A stretch of 64,000 bases of DNA from assembly GCA_945948185.1 (NCBI GenBank), contig CAMFAL010000003.1, positions 1 to 64,000 of the forward strand. Direction: 5' to 3'. The notes below the pieces were generated by a model. The model was not told where the DNA came from. It was given only the letters and a program-made list of their open reading frames with translations, and made no database searches. A program made the translations under genes and the position numbers. The DNA is from an uncultured Clostridia bacterium. GTDB taxonomy: Bacteria; Bacillota; Clostridia; Oscillospirales; Oscillospiraceae. Shown here in pieces: positions 1 through 8,602 of the stretch (the stretch's first letter is position 1; each line of letters opens with the position of its first letter).

Positions 1-13
1 AATCTAAGGATTT

Positions 14-1366
14 CTACAAGGTTTCTCTTTGTAGCAACACTATTGTCTCCACATGCCTGGTCCCCGGGAACATATCCACAGCCACAGCACGCACTGCCTT
101 ATAACCAAGATTCTCAAAAATCTTAATGTCTCTGCCCAGGGTGGCGGGGTCGCAGGAGACGTACACCACCCGATTCGGTCTCATCCCTGCCACAGAGGCA
201 ATTACCTCGGGAGCCAGTCCCTTCCGGGGCGGGTCCACAGTGATGACGTCAGGCCGCAGGCCCTCTCCTTCCAGCTTCGCCGCAATGTCCGCCGCGTCTC
301 CGCAGAAGAACTCCGCATTTCCGATGCCATTCCGGGCAGCGTTCTCCTTGGCGTCCTCAATGGCAGGCGGCACGATCTCCGCGCCGATGGCCCGCTTCGC
401 CTGCTTGGCAAGACACAGGGTGATCGTGCCGGTGCCGCAGTACAGGTCCAGCACCGTCTCCTCCCCCGTCAGCCCGGCAAACTCCAGGGCCTTTCCGTAC
501 AGCACCTCCGCCTGATCCCGGTTCACCTGGTAGAAGGAGGGGACAGACAACTTGAAGGTCAGGCCGCAAAGGGTGTCCATCAGGAAATCCTGGCCCCAGA
601 TGGTGCGGTACTTATCCCCCAGAATCACATTGCTCTTGGCGGTATTGGTGTTCAGTACCACACCCACGGTCCTGGGTGCCGCCGCCCGGATAAATGCCGC
701 CAGCTCCGGCTCCCGGGGGAACTGCTTGCCGTTGGCGATGACGCAGCAGAGGCTTTCTCCCTTTTTGTTTACCCGGACGTAGATGTGCCGCACCAGGCCC
801 TTGCCGGTGCGCTCGTCATAGGCGGAGACGTTGTACCGCTTCATCCAGTCCCCCACGGCCTTGGCCGTCTTGTCGGAAACCTCCGACTGGATCAGGCAGC
901 GGTCGATGGGCACCACCTTGTGGGTCCGGGCCTGGAAAAAGCCGATGGCCCCGTCTGCCCCCACGGGATACTGGCTCTTGTTGCGGTAATGGGCAGGGTC
1001 CTTGGCCCCCAGGATCTCCTCCACCTGGAGGTCGGTCCCGCCCAGACGGGTCAGGGCGTCCTGAACCCGCTGACGCTTGGCCCACAGCTCCTCGGCGTAG
1101 CTCATGTGCTGGAAGTCACAGCCGCCGCATTTTCCGAAATAGGGACACTCCGGCTTTGCCCGCTCCGTGGAGGGATTTTTGATTTTGACGATCTTCCCGG
1201 CGGCGCAAGTCTTCATGACCTTTGTGATCTTCAGGTCGATGGTCTCACCCCGGATAGCCTGAGGCACGAAGACCACGGCGCCCTCCAGGCGCACGATGCC
1301 CAGGCCCTCGCTGGAGTAGCCCTCCACAGTGCCGGTATAGATGTGATTTTCAAGCAGTTTTTCCAT
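14..1366 (-). CDS. rlmD: 23S rRNA (uracil-5-)-methyltransferase, RlmD/RumA family
   Basis: 450-residue SAM-dependent RNA methyltransferase that forms 5-methyluridine in 23S rRNA; the exact target uridine cannot be read from sequence. An N-terminal TRAM RNA-binding domain (about residues 1-60) is followed by a 4Fe-4S cysteine cluster with CPYFGKCGGC at about 74-83. The C-terminal half is a Rossmann methyltransferase with VLDLYCGTGT (SAM loop, about 310), DPPRKGL and the catalytic-cysteine motif SCDPATL near 405. Length is normal for the family. It could be an RlmCD-type dual-site enzyme, as in other Firmicutes. It ends 13 bases from the window edge and lies 39 bases downstream of the metallo-hydrolase gene, so the two are probably cotranscribed. 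Confidence 0.93.
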   Translation of the reverse strand: MEKLLENHIYTGTVEGYSSEGLGIVRLEGAVVFVPQAIRGETIDLKITKVMKTCAAGKIVKIKNPSTERAKPECPYFGKCGGCDFQHMSYAEELWAKRQRVQDALTRLGGTDLQVEEILGAKDPAHYRNKSQYPVGADGAIGFFQARTHKVVPIDRCLIQSEVSDKTAKAVGDWMKRYNVSAYDERTGKGLVRHIYVRVNKKGESLCCVIANGKQFPREPELAAFIRAAAPRTVGVVLNTNTAKSNVILGDKYRTIWGQDFLMDTLCGLTFKLSVPSFYQVNRDQAEVLYGKALEFAGLTGEETVLDLYCGTGTITLCLAKQAKRAIGAEIVPPAIEDAKENAARNGIGNAEFFCGDAADIAAKLEGEGLRPDVITVDPPRKGLAPEVIASVAGMRPNRVVYVSCDPATLGRDIKIFENLGYKAVRAVAVDMFPGTRHVETIVLLQRETL

Positions 1367-1405
1367 AACAACCTCGGTGGGACGGATTTTTGTGCGAAGC
1401 TCCTT

Positions 1406-3010
1406 TTATGCCTCCCACTTCTCCAGCAGTTGCCGCAGTTGGTCGGCAAACCGTGCCAAGCTCTTGTTGTCCCGGCCCTTGGAGCGCTTGATGCTCTCCA
1501 TAAGCATGTTGCCCACAGCCACCAGCCGCTCGTAGGCGGAGGAGGTGCGGACGCCGGTGACGGCGGACTTGATCTTCCGCTCCGGCAGGTAACCAGGCTC
1601 CAGCACCTTGTCGGCGATCAGGTCGTAGACCTCAGTGTACTGAGGCGCATGGGCGGTGAAGCCCAGGTTAGTGATACTCTGGGCAAAGAAGGGCGCCACC
1701 TCCCGGTCACCGTGGACCACGAAGACGTGCTGGGGCTTGGGCGCCTTGAAATTCTGAATCCAGGCCAGCAGGTGATCCCGGTCGGCATGGGAGCTGAGGC
1801 CCTTGAAATTCACGATCTGGGCGTTGACGGCGATCTCCTCACCGAAGAGTTTGACACTCTTGGCCCCCTCCAGCAGGGTCCGGCCCAGAGTGCCCTCCCC
1901 CTGGTAGCCCACGAACACCACAGAGCTCTCCTTCCGCCACAGGTTGTGCTTCAGATGGTGGCGGATACGGCCCGCGTCACACATACCGGATGCGGAGATG
2001 ATCACCTTGGGGGTGGGATCCATATTCAGCAGCTTGGATTCCTCGCTGGTCTCCGTCATGCGCAGGTTGGTAAAGTTGAACATGTGGGTGCCGTCCTGCA
2101 CCAGAGCCAGGGCGTCCTCGTCCAGATAGCCGCGGAGGTCTCCCACAAAAATGGTGGTAGCCTTCTTGGCCAGGGGGGAGTCGATATACACCGGGAAGTC
2201 CGGGTTGCTCTTCACCAGGCCTGCGTCCTTGATCTCCCGGATGAAGTACAGCAGCTCCTGGGTACGGCCCACGGCAAAGGAGGGGATCACCACGTTGCCG
2301 CCCCGGCCGATGGTCTCGTCAATGATCCTGGCCAGGTCATCGGTATAACTCCAGACCTCCGTGTGGTTGCGGTCGCCGTAGGTGGATTCCATAACCACAT
2401 AGTCGGCGCCGTCCAGATAGGTCGGGTCCCGAATGATGGGCTGCTTGATGTTGCCCAGGTCACCGGAGAACACCAGATTCTTAGTAACGCCGTCTTCCGT
2501 GGCGTGAACGATGATGCTGGCGCTGCCCAGCAGGTGTCCCGCGTCCACGAACTCCACCGTGACGCCCTCGCACAGGGGCACCGCCTGGCCGTACTCGCAG
2601 GTGGTAACGAACTCCCGCACCCGGGCCGCGTCCTCAATGGTATAGAGGGGCTCAACCTTGGGAGCACCGGATCGCTCCGCCTTGCGGTTCTTCCACTCGG
2701 CGTCCGACTCCTGGATATGGGCGGAGTCCATCAGCATGATATCCAGCAGGTCCGCCGTCAGCCGGGTGGTCACAATACGGCCCTGGAAACCCTGCTTGAT
2801 GAGCATGGGCACCCGGCCGGAATGGTCGATATGAGCATGGGTGATGAGCACATAGTCAATGCTGCCCGCCGCAAAAGGCAGGGCCTCATTGTCCACCTCG
2901 TCTCTTCCCTGCTGCAGACCGCAGTCCACCAGGATACGCTTGCCGCCTACCTCCAGGCAGTGGCAGCTGCCGGTGACACACTGATCGGCTCCGTAAAAAC
3001 TGAGCTTCAT
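1406..3010 (-). CDS. MBL-fold metallo-hydrolase with beta-CASP and RNA-specificity domains
   Basis: 534 residues starting at MKLSFYGADQ. That start is chosen because AAGGAGG sits 8 bases upstream and a good promoter lies just beyond it; an in-frame extension to 3232 has no ribosome site. The zinc-binding signature HAHIDHSG is at about residue 56, followed by a beta-CASP region and a C-terminal RMMBL segment (LSSHADRDHLL, VVHGDREV). The family includes CPSF73-like RNases and exonucleases of the YSH1 type (COG1236), so an RNA-processing role is inferred. Substrate is unknown. Gene continues into rlmD with a 39-base gap, consistent with a small RNA-modification and processing operon. Confidence 0.9.
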   Translation of the reverse strand: MKLSFYGADQCVTGSCHCLEVGGKRILVDCGLQQGRDEVDNEALPFAAGSIDYVLITHAHIDHSGRVPMLIKQGFQGRIVTTRLTADLLDIMLMDSAHIQESDAEWKNRKAERSGAPKVEPLYTIEDAARVREFVTTCEYGQAVPLCEGVTVEFVDAGHLLGSASIIVHATEDGVTKNLVFSGDLGNIKQPIIRDPTYLDGADYVVMESTYGDRNHTEVWSYTDDLARIIDETIGRGGNVVIPSFAVGRTQELLYFIREIKDAGLVKSNPDFPVYIDSPLAKKATTIFVGDLRGYLDEDALALVQDGTHMFNFTNLRMTETSEESKLLNMDPTPKVIISASGMCDAGRIRHHLKHNLWRKESSVVFVGYQGEGTLGRTLLEGAKSVKLFGEEIAVNAQIVNFKGLSSHADRDHLLAWIQNFKAPKPQHVFVVHGDREVAPFFAQSITNLGFTAHAPQYTEVYDLIADKVLEPGYLPERKIKSAVTGVRTSSAYERLVAVGNMLMESIKRSKGRDNKSLARFADQLRQLLEKWEA

Positions 3011-3043
3011 ACGCGGGACCTCCTTCAGATATTCGATATAGAT

Positions 3044-3072
3044 ATTATAGCACGTTCTTTGAAAAAGTACAA
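3044..3072 (-). promoter_or_regulatory. Promoter of the metallo-hydrolase/rlmD operon
   Basis: On the minus strand TTGTAC, a 17-base spacer and a perfect TATAAT. The predicted transcription start is about 25-30 bases upstream of the ATG at 3010, which supports that start. Confidence 0.75.
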
Positions 3073-3120
3073 CGGAAAAGCACATCCCATCCGCCGGAGC
3101 ACATTGTAACCGCTTTGTTC

Positions 3121-3149
3121 TTGTTTTCCACTCCGCTTTTCGGTATGCT
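3121..3149 (+). promoter_or_regulatory. Promoter of the CoA-activase-related gene
   Basis: TTGTTT, 17 bases, TATGCT, ending 24 bases before the ATG at 3173. It is divergent from the metallo-hydrolase promoter. Confidence 0.6.
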
Positions 3150-3172
3150 GGAAAGACGGAAGAGGTGATTGT

Positions 3173-4354
3173 ATGGCGCCCCGCACCCTGCTGATTCCGT
3201 CCCTGCTGGACGACTGGTTCCCCCTGCTGCAATACGCCTTCGCGTCAGACCGCTGGGTTCCGGTACTGCTGACAGAAAACGGACCGCATCTGGCCCACCT
3301 GGGCCTGCGGTACATCCATAGCGACATGTGCTATCCTGCCCATCTGGTGGCGGGACAGGTGCTGGCGGCCCTGGGTTCCGGGAAATACGACGTTGCCCGC
3401 TGCGGCGTCCTCATCGGACAGGCGGGGGACGAGTGCCGGGGTTCCTGCTTCATCCGCCTGATGCGGGGTGTCCTGGACCGGGCGGGGTATTCGCAGGTGG
3501 CCCTGGTGTCCCTGAATGTCCGGGACATTGACCGGGAAAACGGCCTGTCCATCCGCCCGTCCATGGTCTGGCAGGCCCTGGCCGCCGCCGTGTGGGGTGA
3601 CGCCTTGGCCATCCTTCGGGACCAGACCAGGCCTTTTGAGGCCGTTCCCGGTTCAGCGGAAGCTCTGTGGCGGGAGTGGATGGAGACCCTGGGAAGGGAA
3701 CTGCAAAGAGGAAAGTCCCTGTCCCGTCGGGCCATCCTTGCCCGGTGCCAGGAGATGGCGGACAGCTTCCGCCGCCTGGATACCGTGGAACGGGATGTGC
3801 AGACCGTTGCTATTGTGGGCGAGATCTACACCCGGAACTGCCGCCTGGGCAACTGGGACCTGAAGCGCTATCTGGCAGCGGAGCATGTCCGCATCTGCGC
3901 CGGGGGCCTGACCTGGCATGCGCTTTACTATATGGACTCCCATGCCCTGAAAGGCCCCGCCGTTCAGCGGGCTTTCTACCGGATCGTACGGAGCTATACC
4001 GCCGCGGTCCAGCGGGAGCTGGTGGACATTCTCCGCCATGCCGGGTTCATCACCCTGCCGCCTCTCCCGGAGCTGAAGCAGCAGGGCCGTGGCTTTGCCC
4101 CGCTGAACGTCACGGTGGCGGACGGCTGGCTGGTGGCCGCCGAGATCGTGGGCTGGGCTGGGCAGGGCGTCCGCAAGGTCCTCTGCATCCAACCCTTCGC
4201 CTGCCTGCCGGGACACATTTTCGGCAAGGGACAGTATGCCGCCCTCCAGCGGAAGCTGCCGGGGACCCGACTGGTCAGCGTGGACTACGACGCCAGTACC
4301 GGCGAAGGCACGGTCCAGAGCCGTGTCCGGATGCTCCTGGACGAGGAGCTGTAA
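3173..4354 (+). CDS. Acyl-CoA dehydratase activase-related protein (COG3581-like)
   Basis: 393 residues, ATG preceded by GAAGAGGTG. The pattern CYPAHLVAGQ near residue 53 and QPFACLPGHIFGKG near 343 match the conserved cysteine regions of proteins resembling the C-terminal part of large 2-hydroxyacyl-CoA dehydratase activators (DUF2229/COG3581). Members carry cysteines that may bind an iron-sulfur cluster. In relatives it is usually next to an ATPase-type activase (COG1924); none is adjacent here, so the gene stands alone between its own promoter and a terminator. Biochemical function is not established; participation in radical CoA dehydration or in cluster handling is only inferred. Confidence 0.7.
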   Translation: MAPRTLLIPSLLDDWFPLLQYAFASDRWVPVLLTENGPHLAHLGLRYIHSDMCYPAHLVAGQVLAALGSGKYDVARCGVLIGQAGDECRGSCFIRLMRGVLDRAGYSQVALVSLNVRDIDRENGLSIRPSMVWQALAAAVWGDALAILRDQTRPFEAVPGSAEALWREWMETLGRELQRGKSLSRRAILARCQEMADSFRRLDTVERDVQTVAIVGEIYTRNCRLGNWDLKRYLAAEHVRICAGGLTWHALYYMDSHALKGPAVQRAFYRIVRSYTAAVQRELVDILRHAGFITLPPLPELKQQGRGFAPLNVTVADGWLVAAEIVGWAGQGVRKVLCIQPFACLPGHIFGKGQYAALQRKLPGTRLVSVDYDASTGEGTVQSRVRMLLDEEL

Positions 4355-4395
4355 AAAGGACGCCGACATGATATCCTGTTAGGCCTTCATCACCG

Positions 4396-4422
4396 AGGCC
4401 GCCCCGTGAGGGCGGTCTTTTT
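4396..4422 (+). terminator. Rho-independent terminator
   Basis: Nine-pair GC-rich stem (AGGCCGCCC / GGGCGGTCT with one G-T pair), CGTGA loop, then TTTTT. It closes the activase-related transcript before secA. Confidence 0.85.
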
Positions 4423-4465
4423 ATGTCCCCGATTGTGAACTTTTTTCGCAGGTGCCTGATTTTCT

Positions 4466-4494
4466 TTGCATTTTCCGCCAGTTTGTGATATGCT
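4466..4494 (+). promoter_or_regulatory. secA promoter
   Basis: TTGCAT, 17 bases, TATGCT with an extended TGA just before the -10. A leader of about 60 bases follows. Confidence 0.65.
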
Positions 4495-4563
4495 ATCATA
4501 GCTTTATTATGGATATACTGAAATCCTGACGCATACAGGATCAGAAAGGATGTTTCAAATATC

Positions 4564-7314
4564 ATGGGTCTGTTGAAAACACTGTTTGGCGATTCCAGTT
4601 CCCGGGAGTTGAAGTCCATCTACCCCATCGTGGACAAGATCGACGCCATGGCCGACGAGTACAAAGCCATGACCGACGCCCAGCTCCAGGCAAAGACCGC
4701 CGAATTTAAGGAGCGTCTTGCGAATGGTGAGACGCTGGACGATATCCTGCCGGAGGCCTTTGCCACCGTGCGGGAGGCCGCTGACCGCGTACTGGGCATG
4801 CGCCCCTACCGGGTCCAGCTGGTGGGCGGCATCGTGCTGCACCAGGGCCGTATCGCCGAGATGAAGACCGGTGAGGGCAAGACCCTGGTGGCCACCCTGC
4901 CCGCCTATCTGAACGCTCTGACTGGCCGGGGCGTCCATATCGTCACCGTCAACGACTATCTGGCCAAGCGTGACTCCGAGTGGATGGGCAAGGTCCACCG
5001 CTTTCTGGGACTGAAGGTGGGCCTGATCGTTCACGGTCTCACCAGCAAGGAGCGCCAGGAGGCCTACGCCGCCGACGTAACCTACGGCACCAACAACGAG
5101 ATGGGCTTCGACTACCTCCGCGACAATATGTGCATCTACTCCAGCGAGCTGGTGCAGCGGGGCCACGCCTTCGCCATCGTGGACGAAGTGGACTCCATCC
5201 TGATCGATGAGGCCCGTACTCCCCTGATCATCTCCGGCCAGGGTGAAAAATCCACCCAGATGTACGACATGGCCGAGATGTTCGTCTCCCGTCTGAAAAA
5301 GCGTGTTGTGGTCCAGGTGGATGACAAGGAGGAAGAGGACACCTCCCTCGACGCCGACTACATCGTGGACGAGAAGGCCAAGTCCGCTACCCTCACCGCC
5401 CGGGGCATTGCCAAGGCGGAGGAGTTCTTCCATGTGGAAAACCTGTCCGATCCCAGCAACGCCACGCTGAACCACCACATCAACCAGGCCCTGAAGGCCC
5501 ACGGCACCATGAAGCGGGACACCGACTACGTGGTGAAGGACGGCGAGGTCATCATCGTGGACGAGTTCACAGGCCGTCTCATGTTCGGCCGCCGCTACTC
5601 CAACGGCCTGCACCAGGCCATCGAGGCCAAGGAACACGTCAGCGTCCGCAGCGAGAACAAGACCCTGGCCACCATCACCTTCCAGAACTATTTCCGCCTG
5701 TACGACAAGCTGTCCGGTATGACCGGTACCGCCATGACGGAGCAGGAGGAGTTCGGCACCATCTACAACCTGGACATCGTGGAGATTCCCACCAACCGCC
5801 CCAACCAGCGTCAGGACCACCACGACGTGGTGTACAAGACTGAGGACGGCAAGTTCCGGGCGGTCATCCAGCAGGTGAAAGAGTGCCACGCCAAGGGCCA
5901 GCCCGTTCTGGTTGGCACTGTGTCCATTGAAAAGAACGAACTGCTCAGCAAACTGCTGGCCCGGGAGGGCATCAGCCATAACCTTTTGAACGCCAAGAAC
6001 CACGAGAAGGAAGCTGAGATCGTGGCCCAGGCCGGTAAGTTCGGTGCCGTCACCGTGGCCACCAACATGGCCGGCCGTGGTACGGATATCATGCTGGGCG
6101 GCAATGCCGAGTATCTGGCCAAGGCCGACCTGGTGAAGGCGGGCTACTCCGAAGAGGTCATCGTGGACGCCACCGGCTATGCCGACACCGATAACCAGGA
6201 TATTCTGGACGCACGGAAGCTCTTTGCGGAACGGATGGCTTACCACAAAGCCATCATCTCCCAGGAGGCCGAAAAGGTCCGTGCCGCCGGCGGCCTGTTC
6301 ATCATTGGCACCGAGCGCCATGAGTCCCGCCGGATTGACAACCAGCTGCGTGGCCGTGCCGGCCGTCAGGGCGACCCCGGCGAAACCCGGTTCTATATCT
6401 CCCTGGAGGACGACCTGATGCGTCTCTTCGGCGGCGAACGCATCAACAACATGATGGAGAAGTTCGACCTGGACGAGGACACTCCCATCGAGAACAAGAT
6501 GCTGACCAAGGCCATTGAGAACGCCCAGACCACCGTGGAGAGCCGGAACTTCCAGTCCCGTAAGTCCGTTCTGGAATACGACGACGTCATGAACAAGCAG
6601 CGCGAGATCATCTATGCCCAGCGCCGCCAGGTGCTGGACGGCATGGATATCAAGGAGACCGTGCTGAACATGATGCACACCTCCATCTCCAATCATGTGG
6701 CCCTGGCCTTCGGCGAAAGCCAGCACCTGGACGCCGCCGGCTACCGGGATATGATGCGGGGTCTGGAGGGCATCTACTTCCTGCCCAGCGCCGTCTGCAT
6801 CCCCGAATCTGAAATTTCCGGCAAGACCCAGGAGGAATTCACAGACCTGTTTATCCAGGCCGCTGAAAAGACCTACGAGGCTAAGGAGGCCGAGATTACC
6901 AGTCCCATCATGCGGGAGCTGGAGCGGGTTATCATGCTGCGTGTGGTGGATGAGTACTGGATGGACCACATCAGCGCCATGGACGATCTGAAGCAGGGCG
7001 TCCGTCTGCAGTCCTGGGGCAACAACAACCCCGTGGATGTCTATAAGCGGGAGTCTCTGGAGATGTTCGAAGAAATGATCTCCGCCATCCAGGACGAGAC
7101 CGTCCGCCGCCTGTACTCCGTCCGTCTGAAGAAGGACGAGGAGGTCAAGCGTGAGCGGGTCGCCAAGGGCATGGTGGAGAACGTGGGCGGCGACGGCACC
7201 ACGCCGAAGAAGCAGCCCGTGAAAAAGACCGCGAAGATCGGCCGCAACGATCCTTGCCCCTGCGGCAGCGGGTTGAAGTGGAAGAAGTGCACCTGCAAAG
7301 AGTACCATGAATAA
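4564..7314 (+). CDS. secA: Preprotein translocase ATPase SecA
   Basis: 916-residue motor that drives Sec-dependent export through SecYEG. Walker A is MKTGEGKT at about residue 100, Walker B and DEAD-like box [12 protein letters not shown] at about 207, with the preprotein cross-linking and helical scaffold regions in normal order. The C-terminus keeps the zinc-binding SEC-C motif [12 protein letters not shown] that contacts SecB or phospholipid in other bacteria. Start ATG follows AGAAAGGATG. Full length, no disruption. SecY and SecG are also encoded in this window but in separate transcripts. Confidence 0.98.
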   Translation: MGLLKTLFGDSSSRELKSIYPIVDKIDAMADEYKAMTDAQLQAKTAEFKERLANGETLDDILPEAFATVREAADRVLGMRPYRVQLVGGIVLHQGRIAEMKTGEGKTLVATLPAYLNALTGRGVHIVTVNDYLAKRDSEWMGKVHRFLGLKVGLIVHGLTSKERQEAYAADVTYGTNNEMGFDYLRDNMCIYSSELVQRGHAFAIVDEVDSILIDEARTPLIISGQGEKSTQMYDMAEMFVSRLKKRVVVQVDDKEEEDTSLDADYIVDEKAKSATLTARGIAKAEEFFHVENLSDPSNATLNHHINQALKAHGTMKRDTDYVVKDGEVIIVDEFTGRLMFGRRYSNGLHQAIEAKEHVSVRSENKTLATITFQNYFRLYDKLSGMTGTAMTEQEEFGTIYNLDIVEIPTNRPNQRQDHHDVVYKTEDGKFRAVIQQVKECHAKGQPVLVGTVSIEKNELLSKLLAREGISHNLLNAKNHEKEAEIVAQAGKFGAVTVATNMAGRGTDIMLGGNAEYLAKADLVKAGYSEEVIVDATGYADTDNQDILDARKLFAERMAYHKAIISQEAEKVRAAGGLFIIGTERHESRRIDNQLRGRAGRQGDPGETRFYISLEDDLMRLFGGERINNMMEKFDLDEDTPIENKMLTKAIENAQTTVESRNFQSRKSVLEYDDVMNKQREIIYAQRRQVLDGMDIKETVLNMMHTSISNHVALAFGESQHLDAAGYRDMMRGLEGIYFLPSAVCIPESEISGKTQEEFTDLFIQAAEKTYEAKEAEITSPIMRELERVIMLRVVDEYWMDHISAMDDLKQGVRLQSWGNNNPVDVYKRESLEMFEEMISAIQDETVRRLYSVRLKKDEEVKRERVAKGMVENVGGDGTTPKKQPVKKTAKIGRNDPCPCGSGLKWKKCTCKEYHE

Positions 7315-7338
7315 AGAGGGGACTTCGTCCCCCCTTTA
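7313..7338 (+). terminator. Hairpin directly after secA
   Basis: AAAGAGGGGAC and GTCCCCCCTTT pair with one mismatch around a TTC loop; the right arm itself ends in TTT but no longer T-run follows. It is the first of a chain of hairpins and may be part of the repeat element downstream rather than a plain terminator. Confidence 0.55.
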
Positions 7339-7342
7339 GATT

Positions 7343-7437
7343 CCCCCTCACCAGTGATATCGGTCACTGGTGTGTGCGCCCCAAGGGCGCACAGGTCGGG
7401 GTATTTTCGCCACGTACACACCGCGGCGAAAATGATT
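7343..7437 (+). repeat. Palindromic non-coding repeat, copy A (95-base core)
   Basis: Three successive inverted repeats: CACCAGTGA/TCACTGGTG, GTGCGCCC/GGGCGCAC and ATTTTCGCC/GGCGAAAAT. The core is the same length and has the same block spacing as the copy at 31704-31798 (opposite strand). Exactly shared blocks are 15, 10, 12 and 13 bases; the middle hairpin differs in sequence but stays paired. No open frame with a ribosome site. It resembles REP/BIME- or MITE-like elements in design, but I do not recognise the family. Confidence 0.85.
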
Positions 7438-7445
7438 AAATGTCC

Positions 7446-7495
7446 TTGATTTGCCTCTGGTAAATCAACTGGGGAAACCAACGGTTTCCCCTAGT
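7446..7495 (+). repeat. Two further hairpins after repeat copy A
   Basis: TTGATTTGCC-TCT-GGTAAATCAA (7446-7468) and GGGGAAACC-AAC-GGTTTCCCC (7471-7491) extended by ACT/AGT. They have no counterpart beside copy B, so they may be a second module or a different element. The rest to 7573 holds one weaker stem (7515-7551, CCCCTG/CAGGGG with inner CTCC/GGAG) and the ribosome site of the next gene. Confidence 0.6.
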
Positions 7496-7573
7496 CCTCT
7501 TCCTCATCCAATCACGTCCCCTGTTCTCCTGCCGGAGGGCAGGGGGCGCTTTGCTACCAGAAAGGAGTTTCCC

Positions 7574-7774
7574 ATGAAAGAAAGCGATAATATATTAGTG
7601 CTCCTCCAGGATATCAAAGACATGCTGATGGGCTTGGCTATACTGATCGTTGGCGGATTCATTCTCGTGTGTGGCGGAATTGCGTTTCTCCTAGGGCTTA
7701 TCTTGATGGTCGCCGGTGCAGGCTTTGTCTGGCAGGGCTGGCACAATCATAAAACTGCGAAAAAGCAAGACTGA
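7574..7774 (+). CDS. Small two-helix membrane protein
   Basis: 66 residues, ATG 6 bases after AAAGGAG. A charged N-terminus (residues 1-17) is followed by two hydrophobic segments, about 18-34 and 36-53, and a short basic tail HNHKTAKKQD. No family recognised. It ends 12 bases before pgeF, whose ribosome site lies in the gap, so it is probably the first gene of the pgeF-lipoprotein transcript. Its 5' region is the hairpin array. Confidence 0.6.
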   Translation: MKESDNILVLLQDIKDMLMGLAILIVGGFILVCGGIAFLLGLILMVAGAGFVWQGWHNHKTAKKQD

Positions 7775-7786
7775 ACGGAGGTCTCT

Positions 7787-8602
7787 ATGTCCTTTGACAT
7801 TCACGAACAAAACGGCCTTGTCTGGCTGTCCTCTCCCCTGCTCTCCGGCATCCACCACGGGTTTTCCACACGGCAGGGCGGTGTCTCCGCCGCTCCCTGG
7901 GATTCTCTGAACCTGGGTGTGGGCCGTGGCGACGACCCCGCCGCCGTAGCGGAGAACTACCGCCGCTTCTGCGGCGCTGTCGGCGCGGACGAAAAGCGGG
8001 TGGTCCTCAGCAAGCAGGTCCATGAGACCACGGTCCGGGTCTGCACCGCTGATGAGGCCGGGAAGGGCCTGTGGTCCTCCCGGGACTACACTGCCGATGC
8101 CCTCATCACCAACGAGCCGAACCTGCCGCTGGTGGTCTTTTCCGCCGACTGCGGCATCATTCTGCTGTACGATTCCCTCCAAAAGGCCATAGGCGCCATC
8201 CACGCCGGGTGGCGTGGATGCGCCGCCGGAATTGTGAAAAAAACAGTGGAGGCCATGGTGGCGGAATACGGCTCAAAACCGGAAAACATACTGGCCGCCA
8301 TCGGCCCCTGCATCGGCCAGTGCTGCTTTGAAACCGACGGTGACGTGCCCGCCGCCATGGAGGCCGCTCTGGGCGATGACGCGGCCCCCTTTGTGGAACG
8401 CCGGGGGGCCAAGTACCACGTGGATCTGGCGGGTCTCAACCGCCAATGGCTGCTGCGGGCCGGCCTGACGCCGGACCATATCGACACCTGCTGTCTCTGT
8501 ACCGCCTGCCGCCCCGACCTGTTCTGGTCCCACCGGAAGATGGGCGAAGCCCGGGGCGCTCAGATAGCTATGATCTCCCTGTGTGAGGATAGTTCTCTAT
8601 GA
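7787..8602 (+). CDS. pgeF: Peptidoglycan editing factor PgeF (multicopper-oxidase-like laccase domain)
   Basis: 271 residues of the YfiH/DUF152 family. Conserved active-site pieces are HAGWRGCAAG (about 138), GPCIGQCCFE (about 169) and CTACRPDLFWSHR near the C-terminus. In E. coli the homologue removes L-Ser wrongly inserted in place of L-Ala in the muropeptide precursor; older names are polyphenol oxidase and purine nucleoside phosphorylase. ATG preceded by GGAGG. Its stop overlaps the next start as ATGA, indicating translational coupling with the binding lipoprotein. Confidence 0.9.
   Translation: MSFDIHEQNGLVWLSSPLLSGIHHGFSTRQGGVSAAPWDSLNLGVGRGDDPAAVAENYRRFCGAVGADEKRVVLSKQVHETTVRVCTADEAGKGLWSSRDYTADALITNEPNLPLVVFSADCGIILLYDSLQKAIGAIHAGWRGCAAGIVKKTVEAMVAEYGSKPENILAAIGPCIGQCCFETDGDVPAAMEAALGDDAAPFVERRGAKYHVDLAGLNRQWLLRAGLTPDHIDTCCLCTACRPDLFWSHRKMGEARGAQIAMISLCEDSSL

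Noticed and set aside
53-3109. A 1018-codon plus-strand open frame across rlmD and the metallo-hydrolase
   Set aside because: It spans two well-supported minus-strand genes plus their gap, lacks a ribosome site, and gives His/Leu/Gly-rich nonsense typical of antisense reading.
4555-7308. A 917-codon open frame on the strand opposite secA
   Set aside because: It is a mirror of the secA codon pattern in GC-rich DNA. It has no ribosome site and its translation is low-complexity and unlike any protein family.
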